A stretch of DNA of 64,000 bases from Pseudomonadota bacterium (lineage in GTDB: Bacteria; Pseudomonadota; Alphaproteobacteria; Sphingomonadales; Sphingomonadaceae): assembly GCA_023458055.1 (NCBI GenBank), contig JAEXAW010000016.1, forward strand, positions 62,001 through 126,000, given 5' to 3'. Below, one piece after another: positions 28,781 to 37,360 of this stretch (positions are counted from its first letter, which is position 1; each line of letters begins with the position of its first letter). Position numbers and translations under genes: made by a program. The notes below the pieces were generated by a model. The model was given only the letters and a program-made list of their open reading frames with translations. It made no database searches and was not told where the DNA came from.

Positions 28781-29353
28781 ATGAAGTTTGCGCTCTTCTT
28801 CACTGCCGCCGCGCTGGTCGCGAGCCCCGCTGCTGCCCGCGTCGAGGCGAGTAGCGAGGCCGGTTTTGCTATCGTCCATGAAGTCGATGTTGCGGCTACC
28901 CCCGATGCGTTGTGGGCCATCCTCATCCGCCCGCAACGCTGGTGGAGCGGTGAGCATAGTTGGTCGGGCGATGTGCGAAATTTCTCGCTGGACCCCCGTC
29001 CCGGCGGCTGCTTTTGCGAAACGCTACCGCTGTTGCTCAAGCCGGGCACGCGGCCCCGCCACCCTGACGGCACCCCGCCCGGTTTCGTCGAACATGCGCG
29101 GGTTATCCATGCAAAACCCGGGAACCTGCTGCGCCTTTCGGGCGTGCTGGGGCCGCTCCAGTCGGAAGCGCTCACCGGCACGCTCAGTTTTACCATTACC
29201 CCCGGTGCCAACAGCAGTAGCAGCAAGCTCAAGGTCGAATATGTCGTCGGCGGCTACAGCCGCATTCCGCTCAAATCCGTGGCACCAGCGGTCGATAAGG
29301 TGCTCGGCGAACAGGTGATGCGCCTCAGGGACGTGGCGGTGATCGCCAGCTGA
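28781..29353 (+). CDS. Exported SRPBCC-fold protein
   Basis: This 190-residue protein has a signal peptide (MKFALFFTAAALVASPAAA) and then a START/Bet v1-like (SRPBCC) pattern: VDVAATPDALWAILIRPQRW near the N-terminus, GEQVMRLRDVAVIAS in the final helix. The fold binds hydrophobic ligands, but the ligand here is unknown. ATG 28781 gives the signal peptide; an upstream in-frame ATG would not. Its TGA shares a base with the ATG of the next gene, so the two are translationally coupled. Confidence 0.8.
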   Translation: MKFALFFTAAALVASPAAARVEASSEAGFAIVHEVDVAATPDALWAILIRPQRWWSGEHSWSGDVRNFSLDPRPGGCFCETLPLLLKPGTRPRHPDGTPPGFVEHARVIHAKPGNLLRLSGVLGPLQSEALTGTLSFTITPGANSSSSKLKVEYVVGGYSRIPLKSVAPAVDKVLGEQVMRLRDVAVIAS

Positions 29354-29844
29354 TGGATACCGAAGCCCCACCCGAAACAGAAGAGCCGCGCACCAGCCCG
29401 CGTCCCGCCAAGGTTCGCCCGCGTGTGGAATTGGGCTGGTGTGAACTGGTCGATGTCACCGCGCTCGGACTCATCGGGGTGCGCGCCAAGATTGATACCG
29501 GCGCGCGAACCTCCGCGCTCCACGCAACCGAAATTACGCCAACCCTGCGCTATGGCGAACCTTGGGTGCGGTTCCTGTCTGAAACCGGACCCGAGGCCGA
29601 GCATATCTGGTGCGAGGCCCCGATGGTCGAGGAACGTTGTGTCACCAGTTCCAACGGCGTTGAAGAAATGCGCTATATTATCGATGCACGCATAAAGCTT
29701 GCTGGTATTTCGCTTCCGGTTCAGCTAAGCCTGACGGACCGGACGCCGATGGCTTTTCCCATGCTGATCGGACGGACCGCCCTCAAACGTCATTTTCTTG
29801 TCAATGTTGCGCGCAAATATGTGCATGGAGCCCCGGAGATTTGA
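29353..29844 (+). CDS. RimB-like retropepsin family protease (ATP-dependent zinc protease family)
   Basis: A 163-residue protein with the motif KIDTGARTSALHA (Asp at about residue 48), characteristic of the bacterial retropepsin-like family often found with RimK. RimB proteins modulate RimK-dependent glutamylation of ribosomal protein S6 in pseudomonads; that this homologue does so is inferred from the adjacent rimK. The family name mentions zinc, but the DTGA motif suggests aspartic protease chemistry. The first 25 residues are Pro/Glu-rich and probably disordered. Confidence 0.85.
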   Translation: MDTEAPPETEEPRTSPRPAKVRPRVELGWCELVDVTALGLIGVRAKIDTGARTSALHATEITPTLRYGEPWVRFLSETGPEAEHIWCEAPMVEERCVTSSNGVEEMRYIIDARIKLAGISLPVQLSLTDRTPMAFPMLIGRTALKRHFLVNVARKYVHGAPEI

Positions 29845-29897
29845 CCGGCTTCATGCGTTTGTGGACGCATTGACCGCTTGCTGGATTGATTTCGCCT

Positions 29898-30809
29898 ATG
29901 AAAATTGCGCTATTGTGCCGCAACCCGTCGCTCTATTCGCACCGCCGCCTGATTGAAGCGGCGACCGAGCGGGGGCACCATATCTATCATCTGGACACGC
30001 TCCAGGTGACGATGGCGATCAGCGCGCAGGACCCGAAAGCCTATTATAAGGAAGAGTTGCTCGAAGGCTTTGATGCGATCATTCCGCGAATCGGCGCATC
30101 GGTGACCTTTTATGGGGCCGCCGTGGTTCGCCAGTTCGAGGTGATGGGCACCTATAGCCTCAACGGCAGCGAAGCGATTGTGCGCGCGCGCGACAAACTG
30201 CGCTCGATGCAGGTGCTCGCGGCCAAGGGCCTCGGGCTTCCGGTCACCGCCTTCACCCATGATCCGCGCCGCGCCGAACAGGTGCTCGGCCTTGTCGGCG
30301 GCGCGCCGGCCGTCATCAAGCTCATCGAAGGAACGCAAGGGATCGGGGTCGTTCTCGGCGAGACCGAGCAATCGGCCAAGTCGGTGATCGAGGCGTTTCG
30401 TGGCGCGCGGGTCGACATATTGGTGCAGGAGTTCATCAAGGAATCGAAGGGCGCCGATATCCGCGCTTTCGTCATCGGCAACAAGGTCGTCGCGGCGATG
30501 AAGCGGCAGGGTGCGAAGGGCGATTTCCGTTCCAACATCCACCGCGGCGGATCAGCCAAGTCGATCAAGATTTCGCCCGAGGAACGCTCGACCGCTATCC
30601 GCGCGGTGAAGGCGATGGGGCTGAAGGTCGCAGGTGTCGATATGCTGCGCTCGAACCACGGGCCGGTTATCATGGAGGTCAACTCCTCTCCCGGGCTCGA
30701 AGGGATCGAAGCCGCGACAGGCAAGGATATTGCCGGCATGATGATCGACTTCATGGTCGAAGACATCAAGGGCGGCGGCCGCGCCAAGCGGAAGAAGGAA
30801 GTGGGGTAA
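29898..30809 (+). CDS. rimK: RimK-type ATP-grasp alpha-L-glutamate ligase
   Basis: A 303-residue ligase which adds glutamate residues to the C-terminus of ribosomal protein S6 in E. coli. [34 protein letters not shown], the ATP-grasp segment [35 protein letters not shown] and the metal site [16 protein letters not shown] are present. ATG 29898 replaces an upstream TTG in the same frame. It lies 53 bases after the RimB-like gene. Confidence 0.94.
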   Translation: MKIALLCRNPSLYSHRRLIEAATERGHHIYHLDTLQVTMAISAQDPKAYYKEELLEGFDAIIPRIGASVTFYGAAVVRQFEVMGTYSLNGSEAIVRARDKLRSMQVLAAKGLGLPVTAFTHDPRRAEQVLGLVGGAPAVIKLIEGTQGIGVVLGETEQSAKSVIEAFRGARVDILVQEFIKESKGADIRAFVIGNKVVAAMKRQGAKGDFRSNIHRGGSAKSIKISPEERSTAIRAVKAMGLKVAGVDMLRSNHGPVIMEVNSSPGLEGIEAATGKDIAGMMIDFMVEDIKGGGRAKRKKEVG

Positions 30810-30925
30810 GTTTTCGGGCGAGGCGTAGCAACACTGCGGCGAACCGCACGGCAACCCTCGCACAGATGCAACATAAATCATGTGAGGCCGTTATTTTGTA
30901 ATAACGAATAAGGAGATGGCCAACC

Positions 30926-31510
30926 ATGCTGAGCGCGCCCCGCTTTACCGCACTCGTCCCCTTCGTTGGATTGTTGATGATCACTGCCGGGTGTCAGGTT
31001 GCGCCCGGGGACAGCAAGGCTTCAGGGGCTAACGATAGCGCGCGATCTTCGAATGTCGCCGCCACCTCGTCGTCGTCTCCTGATATGCAGGCAACCGCCG
31101 CGCAGACCTCCGCGCCGACGAATGCGCGCACGCTTGCGGTCAATGTACAGGGAGCCGCACCCATTGGCGCTACAGTGCGGGTCAAATCAATCGAGATTGG
31201 CACCGATGCGACCATCCTTGATGTGAGCGCGTCTTACGGCGGCACCATGACCCGCGACATCAAACTTGCCGGCAGCGATACCTATTTGCTCGACCCGCAG
31301 GGCAACCGTCTGATGCTGAAGCCGCCGCAGGACAATGCCGACCTCAAAATCCAGAAGGGCGAGATGATGGAGGGCAAGCTGGTTTTCCTCGGCACCATCG
31401 CGCCCGGAGCAAAGTCGGTCAAACTGGTGTTCAATGATAATAATGATGGCGACAGCATCATTGATCCGGGCCTCAACATCGTGATCCCGCTCGACGGCGC
31501 GGGGGGTTAG
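30926..31510 (+). CDS. Predicted lipoprotein of unknown function
   Basis: A 194-residue protein with a lipoprotein signal peptide (hydrophobic stretch FVGLLMI and lipobox ITAGC, Cys at 23). A Ser/Ala/Thr-rich linker precedes a domain of about 120 residues (LAVNVQGAAPIGATVRVKSI to LNIVIPLDGAGG) with beta-rich pattern. It is preceded by a good AAGGAGATGG site and followed after 11 bases by an OmpA-family lipoprotein, so the two are probably one operon acting in the cell envelope. Confidence 0.82.
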   Translation: MLSAPRFTALVPFVGLLMITAGCQVAPGDSKASGANDSARSSNVAATSSSSPDMQATAAQTSAPTNARTLAVNVQGAAPIGATVRVKSIEIGTDATILDVSASYGGTMTRDIKLAGSDTYLLDPQGNRLMLKPPQDNADLKIQKGEMMEGKLVFLGTIAPGAKSVKLVFNDNNDGDSIIDPGLNIVIPLDGAGG

Positions 31511-31521
31511 GAACGAGCATC

Positions 31522-32229
31522 GTGCACCGCAAAACCGCTACGCTCGGCCTCGCCGGACTAATCGCCGCGCTCACGGTTGGCGGATGCAATGTCAGCCACC
31601 CGGCGCGCAGCCTCAAGGATGAAGCGAGCAGCTTTCGTGTCGTACCGACCGCGCCCGACAGTAGTTTTCGCGCCGCCGCACTTCCCGATGAAACATTCCG
31701 CCTGGCCGGTGTCGATAGTGCGCTGCGTCCACGCACCATGGAATTGCTCGGTGAATTGAAAGCGCGGCAGACGGGGGATGATACGATCATCGTGCCGCTC
31801 CCCGCCGATATCCTGTTCGACTTTGACAAGGCCGATCTTCGCCCCGACGCGACCCCGGCACTGGAGCGCGCAGCGGAACTCCTGAAAAGCTTCCCTGCAT
31901 CGCCGCTCGCAGTCACGGGCCATACCGACGCGATGGGGGATGACGCCTATAACGACCCGCTCTCGCTTCGCCGTGCGCAGGCGGTGGCAGATTGGATCAA
32001 AACCAATAGCGGTCGCAGCGCCGCCGTCGAAGGCAAGGGCGAACGCGATCCCGTCGCCGCTAACACCAAGCCGGACGGCAGCGATGACCCCGATGGCCGC
32101 CAGAAAAACCGCCGTGTGGAAATTGTGATCAAGCCGACCGCAGTAGCCACTGATAAAGCAACCCCGCCGCCCGATCCCGGCGGCCCCACTGCAGCTTCGG
32201 ACTCAAGTTTCGGCGCAAAGCCGAAGTAG
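31522..32229 (+). CDS. OmpA-family lipoprotein
   Basis: A 235-residue protein starting with GTG. A lipobox (LTVGGC, Cys at 22) is followed by a linker and a C-terminal OmpA/MotB peptidoglycan-binding domain: PLPADILFDFDKADLRPDA, TGHTDAMGDDAYND, LSLRRAQAVADWI and the NRRVEIVI end. The Asp and Arg that contact diaminopimelate are recognisable. It would link the outer membrane to the cell wall. Confidence 0.92.
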   Translation: MHRKTATLGLAGLIAALTVGGCNVSHPARSLKDEASSFRVVPTAPDSSFRAAALPDETFRLAGVDSALRPRTMELLGELKARQTGDDTIIVPLPADILFDFDKADLRPDATPALERAAELLKSFPASPLAVTGHTDAMGDDAYNDPLSLRRAQAVADWIKTNSGRSAAVEGKGERDPVAANTKPDGSDDPDGRQKNRRVEIVIKPTAVATDKATPPPDPGGPTAASDSSFGAKPK

Positions 32230-32297
32230 CAAATGAGCTGGCAAATAAGATATCACCGCCAACGCACCATGCTTGAGCGCTGGCTAGCGACCAAACC

Positions 32298-33557
32298 CTA
32301 AATCAACTCATCCTCGTCCAGCAAAGGATCGGCGCTGACGGCATCGACAATTGTGCGCAGCCTTTGTTCGGCGCTGTCAAACTGGTCGATGCGGGCGATG
32401 TGGAAAAGGGCATCGCCGCGGTTGACGACCGGGAGCATCGCTTCGCCGATGATCATCCCCGAAAAGGGCGCGTGGAGTTCGACCGCATCATCGCCGAACG
32501 GGTCACTCACTGTACCCAGCACATCGCCTTCATGGACGATATCGCCCGCATGGGGCTGCGCCACAAAGATGCCGCCCTTGGGCGAGCGCAGCCAGCTGGT
32601 CTTGTGCGACAGGACGGGCTGGAAATCTTCGGGTTCAGGCGGGTAGTCGATCATCCCCATCGTCGCCATTACGCGCAGGATGCCGCGCACGCCGATGCGG
32701 ATCGAAAGCTCGTCAAAGCGCAGCGCCTCGCCCGCTTCATAAAGCAGCATCTCGACTCCATCATCGCGCGCGAACTGGCGCATGCTGCCATCGCGCAAGG
32801 GCGCGGTGATGATCGCGGGCGGGCCGAAGGCGAGCGCCATTTCGGCGGCCTTCTCGCTGTCCGCGCTCACCCGGATCTGCGGATAGTTGACGCGGTGGAC
32901 GGCGGCGGAATGAAGGTCGATGCCGAAATCGCTGCGCTTGATCACCTCGGTGCGGAAGGTGTGGGCGAGCTGGGCTGCGAGCGACCCATTGGCCATCCCC
33001 GGGAAACTGCGGTTCAGATCGCGCCGGTCGGGCAGATAGCGGTCATGCGTCACAAAGCCGAAGATGTTGACCACCGGCACCAGCAGCAGCGTGCCGTTGA
33101 TCCGGTGCCCGGTGACGCGGCGGAGGAGGCGGCGGATGATCTCAACCCCGACAATTTCATCGCCATGGACGGCAGCGCTGACAAACAGCGTCGGGCCATC
33201 ATCGCGGCCATGCACCACCCGGATCGGGAGCGGCACGGGAACCGCAGTCGAGAGATTGGCGATGTGGATATTGATCGTCGCTTCATAGCCCGGCTGGACC
33301 AGCTTGCCGGCAATTTCATAAGGAGCGCGGTGACTGGGGCCGGGTTCATCGGGCTTGTCAACCAGCGGCGGGAGCGTCGGCGCTTCGGCAGGCGTTGCGG
33401 GCGCGATGACCGAGGAGCCAGGCTCGTCGAGCGGGCCTTCGCCGGGTGCGGGATGCGGTTCGGCGCGCCCATGCTCGCCCAATTTTTCGGCGGGTTGCGA
33501 TGGCGGCTGGTCCGATGCCTGAACCGGCCCCTTGGCTTCCCCCGCCCCCTTGCCCAT
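32298..33557 (-). CDS. Succinylglutamate desuccinylase/aspartoacylase (AstE) family hydrolase
   Basis: A 419-residue zinc-hydrolase of the M14-like AstE/AspA superfamily. Metal-binding residues appear in AVHGDEIVG (His, Glu) and DFGIDLHSAA (His), with the catalytic Glu near LLYEAGEALR. The first 75 residues are Pro/Gly/Ala-rich. A biotinyl-lipoyl-like C-terminal part (PHAGDIVHEGDVLG) is visible. Such genes often accompany rimB-rimK. The start is taken at ATG 33557, which overlaps the stop of the upstream gene (TGATG); the frame extends to TTG 33566. Confidence 0.87.
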   Translation of the reverse strand: MGKGAGEAKGPVQASDQPPSQPAEKLGEHGRAEPHPAPGEGPLDEPGSSVIAPATPAEAPTLPPLVDKPDEPGPSHRAPYEIAGKLVQPGYEATINIHIANLSTAVPVPLPIRVVHGRDDGPTLFVSAAVHGDEIVGVEIIRRLLRRVTGHRINGTLLLVPVVNIFGFVTHDRYLPDRRDLNRSFPGMANGSLAAQLAHTFRTEVIKRSDFGIDLHSAAVHRVNYPQIRVSADSEKAAEMALAFGPPAIITAPLRDGSMRQFARDDGVEMLLYEAGEALRFDELSIRIGVRGILRVMATMGMIDYPPEPEDFQPVLSHKTSWLRSPKGGIFVAQPHAGDIVHEGDVLGTVSDPFGDDAVELHAPFSGMIIGEAMLPVVNRGDALFHIARIDQFDSAEQRLRTIVDAVSADPLLDEDELI

Positions 33558-34123
33558 CAGCGGCAATCCTCGATCACGCGGGAGATTTCCGCCCAGTTTG
33601 GAATAACCAGCGGCTGCGGCGCGCCCGCCACTTCGACCGCGATTTTGCCCCGGCTGAACGCCATACGGTCGAGCATCGGATCGCTCGCCGACAGCGTTGC
33701 CGCGACATAAGGCGGCGTGCCCCCGGCATTGGCGAGCGGATATTGGCCGCCGCCGTTGCTCGCACGCAGCACCATATTGGCGCTCTTGCCGGCATCGAGA
33801 TAGCCGGGCCGGGCAAGATAGATGCGCCGCGCGGTTGCATCACAGCGCATGGTGAAAACCGGTGCCTGACCCGCAAGCCCGAAGCGCGCAATCGAACCAT
33901 TGCCCTCGCGCGCATAGCTCCAACTGCCCGGCGTATAGGGCCAATCCTCCCAGTTGGCGGCGACCGGAGGCGGCGTGGGTACCGGGAGCGGCGCTGGCGG
34001 CTGCGGCTTGGGCGGTACCGGTTGAGGCGGAGGCGGCGTCGCGCAGGCGGCGAGCAAAAGGAGGCCGGTTGCGGGCAAGGTCCAGCCGAAACGGCGCAGG
34101 GCAGGGGTCAAAAGTTTCGCCAT
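33557..34123 (-). CDS. Predicted lipoprotein with C-terminal domain of unknown function
   Basis: A 188-residue protein with hydrophobic signal LPATGLLLLAAC (lipobox LLAAC), a Pro/Gln-rich linker and a domain of about 130 residues ending RVIEDCR. Two cysteines (in FTMRCD and EDCR) could form a disulphide. ATG 34123 is chosen because the upstream part is only a TTG extension. It is translationally coupled to the AstE-like gene. Confidence 0.78.
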   Translation of the reverse strand: MAKLLTPALRRFGWTLPATGLLLLAACATPPPPQPVPPKPQPPAPLPVPTPPPVAANWEDWPYTPGSWSYAREGNGSIARFGLAGQAPVFTMRCDATARRIYLARPGYLDAGKSANMVLRASNGGGQYPLANAGGTPPYVAATLSASDPMLDRMAFSRGKIAVEVAGAPQPLVIPNWAEISRVIEDCR

Positions 34124-34327
34124 ATGGGAAGACCTTATGGCGAAACCGGCCGCAGGCCTCAACCCCTTGCAACCATGCCCCTCGTCCGACCCTCCTGAAA
34201 AAACCGGCGAGGGGTCGCGCGTCCGTTACCCTCCCTCACCAGGGAGGGTCGAAAAATCGCAAGATTTTTCGAAGGTGGGTAAAGCGTCCGCAAACGTGCG
34301 AAATTCACGCGCCAGCGCGTTAAAATA

Positions 34328-34453
34328 GTTTCACGCAGAGTTCGCAGAGGAAGCAGAGGCACAGAGGTGTTGCGCCGGGAGGCAAGGCGCATTTTCTTCT
34401 CTGCGTCCTCTGCGCGAAATGTTAAATATTGTGGCCCCGGAATTTATTGCTAA
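34328..34453. repeat. CACGCAGAG-type repeat, copy A
   Basis: Begins GTTTCACGCAGAG with several CGCAGAG units and ends in the opposite orientation with CTCTGCGTCCTCTGCGCGAAA, so it is itself an imperfect inverted repeat. Its right flank TTAAATATTGTG then CCCCGGAATTTATTGCTAA recurs at copy B. Confidence 0.75.
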
Positions 34454-34654
34454 GCGCCTCCGGATCGCTCGCCGTCACATGGCGGCGCACCGCCGCGCCG
34501 TCCCCATTCACAACGCACATATGCGTGCTCTTGTCGGACAGGGTCACTCTCCTCCTTTGGAACACGACAATGGCGACTCCGCGTTAAGTTGGAGAGTGGC
34601 TACTTCAATTACGCAATATCCCTGAAATCCTCTTCGGGCCTTCGCGTGAAATTG

Positions 34655-34810
34655 GTTTCACGCAGAGGCGCAGAGAGAGCAGAGTCCGCAGAGGTTGCAG
34701 CGCCGCATTCGCCACAAGCGCGACACCTCTGCGCCTCTGCTTCCTCAGCGATCTCTGCGCGAAATAATTAAGTATTGTGTTCCCGGAATTGGTGTCGGAA
34801 TTGTTGCTAA
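34655..34810. repeat. CACGCAGAG-type repeat, copy B
   Basis: Begins GTTTCACGCAGAGGCGCAGAG and ends CTCTGCGCGAAATAATTAAG, followed by TATTGTG, TCCCGGAATT and TTGTTGCTAA, matching the end of copy A. The right edge is 3 bases from the stop codon of the AT-rich gene. Confidence 0.75.
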
Positions 34811-34813
34811 TTT

Positions 34814-35698
34814 TTAAGCAGTTGTGGGGTTTGCCTCGGCATTTTTGAAAATTTCTCTAAGAGGTTTCCCTCTAATTAAGGCGTCGATAACAGCCATCGA
34901 GATAAGCACCGTCGAAGCAACACCGATACAGATCGAAATCAAAAATGGTATTGTTATTAACAGTGGTATGCCCTCAAATATATCAAAGAGATTATACCAA
35001 AATTCAGGAACTTCTCTCATCAATTTAATATCAACGCTTCCGCCAGAGTATGTTATTGACGGCAAATCTGATTTATCTATGTATCTGAATGAATAACCTA
35101 TCGGTGATTTCGCCCATGCAATGACTTTCATTGACTCCTTAGGATTCAAGTCAGGGAGAGGATAAAATCCATCTTTTAGTGCCGACGTAATGTCGACATA
35201 ATTGTCGGCTTGGGATCTTTGGATAGCAGCAATCTTATCACTTCCAATTTTTAGACCATTTGCAATCTTCGAACCATTGTTGGTGAACTCAATGATGTAC
35301 ATGGCGTAGAACTGATCTGAATGGTCTCCAGCCCAAAGCGCTGCCGTTTCCGCTTCTTGAGCTAGTTTGCAAAGAGATGCGGACTGAGCGTCATGCCCTA
35401 CAATTGATCCGTCTCCTATCTCCTTCATAGTGTGTTTACTAACGATATCCTCGTTCAAATCGTCACAGGTTATCGTGCGCCACGTGGTGATCAGCCTGTT
35501 AGAATCGCTATAATTCTTAAAATCCTGTCCAATGTATAATGGTACGCGAAACCGCTCTTGTGTAACTCGCGCTTCGAGAGACGATGTTTCAGAAGGATAA
35601 AAGAACGCAAATACGGAGACCAAAGACGATATAAATCCGAAAAAAGCGAAAATTACTAAAGAATACTGTAGCAATTTGTTCTTTTGGTCATCTATCAT
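34814..35698 (-). CDS. AT-rich gene for a two-pass membrane protein of unknown function
   Basis: A 294-residue protein with an N-terminal membrane segment (LVIFAFFGFISSLVSVFAFF, about residues 11-31), a large soluble middle and a C-terminal membrane segment (LLITIPFLISICIGVAST, about 245-268) plus a short basic tail. No domain is recognised. The gene is clearly poorer in G+C than its neighbours and uses A/T-ending codons, suggesting transfer. ATG 35698 is chosen over GTG 35707. Its ribosome binding site is weak; it begins 24 bases beyond nrdB, so readthrough from nrdB could express it. Confidence 0.8.
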   Translation of the reverse strand: MIDDQKNKLLQYSLVIFAFFGFISSLVSVFAFFYPSETSSLEARVTQERFRVPLYIGQDFKNYSDSNRLITTWRTITCDDLNEDIVSKHTMKEIGDGSIVGHDAQSASLCKLAQEAETAALWAGDHSDQFYAMYIIEFTNNGSKIANGLKIGSDKIAAIQRSQADNYVDITSALKDGFYPLPDLNPKESMKVIAWAKSPIGYSFRYIDKSDLPSITYSGGSVDIKLMREVPEFWYNLFDIFEGIPLLITIPFLISICIGVASTVLISMAVIDALIRGKPLREIFKNAEANPTTA

Positions 35699-35722
35699 AT
35701 TGGTCACAGAATAACCCGCCCC

Positions 35723-36769
35723 CTACTTCACTGCCTCAAACATATCCGCACCTTCATCCTCGGCTGCACCACCCTCAACCAAGCTCGCTTTGGCCTTCTT
35801 CCTGTTGTCGAAGCTGTCCCATACCTGGTTCCAGTCGCCCCGGGTGGCTGCCTTGGAATACTCCGTCGCGCGGGTTTCAAAGAAGTTGGCGTGTTCTACC
35901 CCGTTGAGCAGCGGCGCTAACCACGGCAGGGGGTGTTCGTCGATCATGTAGATCGGCTGGAAGCCTAGCTGGCCCAGACGCCAGTCGGCGATGTAGCGGA
36001 TATATTTCTTGATTTCCTTGGGCGTCATCCCCGGCACCGGGCCTTGTTCGAAGGCGAGGTCGATGAACGCGTCTTCCAGCCGCACGGTCTTTTGGCAGCA
36101 ATCGATAATATCGTCCTTGACCGCTGGCGTCAGGCAATCGCGTTCCTTGACGAAGGTGTGGAACAGCTTGGTGATGCCTTCGCAGTGGAGGCTTTCGTCG
36201 CGCACCGACCAGCTCACAATCTGCCCCATGCCCTTCATCTTGTTGAAGCGCGGGAAGTTCATCAGCATGGCGAAGGAGGCGAACAGCTGCAGCCCTTCGG
36301 TAAAGCCCCCGAACATGGCGAGCGTGCGCGCGATATCCTCGTCGGTATCGACGCCGAACGTGCCGAGATAGTCGTGCTTGTCCTTCATTTCCTTATATTG
36401 AAGGAACATGCCATATTCGCTTTCGGGCATGCCGATGGTGTCAAGGAGGTGCGAATAGGCCGCGATGTGCACCGTTTCCATGTTGGAAAAAGCGGTCAGC
36501 ATCATCTTGATTTCGGTTGGCTTGAACACGCGGCCATATTTTTCGTGGTAGCAATCCTGCACCTCGACGTCGGCCTGCGTGAAGAAGCGGAAGATTTGCG
36601 TGAGCAAATTGCGCTCATGATCGGTGAGCTTTTGCGCCCAGTCGCGGCAATCTTCGCCCAGCGGCACTTCTTCGGGCAACCAATGGACCTGCTGCTGGCG
36701 CTTCCAATATTCATAAGCCCACGGATATTCGAACGGCTTATAGGTTTTGCGGGCTTCGGTAAGGGACAT
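35723..36769 (-). CDS. nrdB: Ribonucleotide reductase class I, beta subunit NrdB
   Basis: A 348-residue protein that makes the tyrosyl radical for NrdA-catalysed reduction of ribonucleotides. The metal ligands E98 and H101 and radical tyrosine Y105 lie in NMETVHIAAYSHLLD; a second EExxH-type set is in DESLHCEG. The C-terminal tail (DMFEAVK) is the usual docking peptide for NrdA. It lies downstream of nrdA on the same strand, but separated by about 2.2 kb. Confidence 0.97.
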   Translation of the reverse strand: MSLTEARKTYKPFEYPWAYEYWKRQQQVHWLPEEVPLGEDCRDWAQKLTDHERNLLTQIFRFFTQADVEVQDCYHEKYGRVFKPTEIKMMLTAFSNMETVHIAAYSHLLDTIGMPESEYGMFLQYKEMKDKHDYLGTFGVDTDEDIARTLAMFGGFTEGLQLFASFAMLMNFPRFNKMKGMGQIVSWSVRDESLHCEGITKLFHTFVKERDCLTPAVKDDIIDCCQKTVRLEDAFIDLAFEQGPVPGMTPKEIKKYIRYIADWRLGQLGFQPIYMIDEHPLPWLAPLLNGVEHANFFETRATEYSKAATRGDWNQVWDSFDNRKKAKASLVEGGAAEDEGADMFEAVK

Positions 36770-36893
36770 GGGCTTTGCTTTCGGTCAAAGATTTTACGAA
36801 AAATTGGTCGATTATACGGCGGTCGCATGGAGCCGATTGTGGCATGATGCGTTGCGGTCAGGGAGGACCGTGCAAATTGGAAGGAACAAAGGA

Positions 36894-37136
36894 ATGAGTG
36901 ACTATCTTGCCAATATCAAGGAGCATATGGAAGTGATCGGCGCTGATGGTGTGCATGTCGGCAAGGTCGATAGTGTCACCCACCACCGCATCAAGCTCGC
37001 CAAGTCCGACAGCAATGACGGGGAGCATCATTATATTTCGGTCGGTCTCGTTGCCGATGTCGAAGGCGACAAGGTCCGCCTCTCCGCGACCGGGGCCAAT
37101 GTGCAATTGCTGCGCGAGGACGAAGTGTCCGACTGA
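36894..37136 (+). CDS. DUF2171 domain protein
   Basis: An 80-residue protein of unknown function. The family pattern is MEVIGADGVHVGKVDSV, then IKLAKSDSNDGEHHYI and a short C-terminal half. ATG 36894 follows GGAAGGAACAAAGG. It is transcribed divergently from nrdB and ends in a clear terminator, so it is an independent transcript. Confidence 0.87.
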   Translation: MSDYLANIKEHMEVIGADGVHVGKVDSVTHHRIKLAKSDSNDGEHHYISVGLVADVEGDKVRLSATGANVQLLREDEVSD

Positions 37137-37203
37137 GCCGCGTTTTGATTCAGAATTCCGGGCCTTGCGCCCGGTAACCCGGCGGCACGAAACCGCTGCG
37201 GAA

Positions 37204-37235
37204 GAGGCTCCGGAGAAATCCGGGGCCTCTTTTTG
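37204..37235 (+). terminator. Intrinsic terminator after the DUF2171 gene
   Basis: GAGGCTCCGG (37204-37213) and CCGGGGCCTC (37220-37229) form a 10-base stem with one G-T pair across AGAAAT; TTTTT follows at 37230-37234. Confidence 0.9.
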
Positions 37236-37260
37236 TGGGAGTGAGGGCGAATGCCGGACG

Positions 37261-37326
37261 CCCCTCTCCCAGCTTCGACCAGGCCGCAAAGCTGCCAAGT
37301 CTCCACAACCCGTGAGGGGAGAGGGG
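37261..37326. repeat. Small palindromic element CCCCTCTCCC...GGGAGAGGGG
   Basis: CCCCTCTCCC at 37261-37270 faces GGGAGAGGGG at 37317-37326. The ends are of the same type as those of the elements around the DUF559 gene, but the interior is only 46 bases. Confidence 0.6.
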
Positions 37327-37360
37327 GGCCGCCCGGCATCGAGAAGAGCCGCCTTATGCT

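Larger units (their letters stand above)
34124..34813. other. 690-base intergenic region built of repeats
   Basis: No supported gene. It contains a CCCTCCC/GGGAGGG palindrome (34229-34248), a GAAAAATC-GCAA-GATTTTTC hairpin (34251-34270) and two copies of a CACGCAGAG-type repeat (34328-34453 and 34655-34810). The remaining 200 bases between copies hold nothing recognisable. Confidence 0.7.

Noticed and set aside
32364..33710. 448-codon + frame opposite the AstE-like gene
   Set aside because: The minus strand carries the recognisable zinc-hydrolase motifs; the opposite frame is His/Asp/Arg-rich without any pattern.
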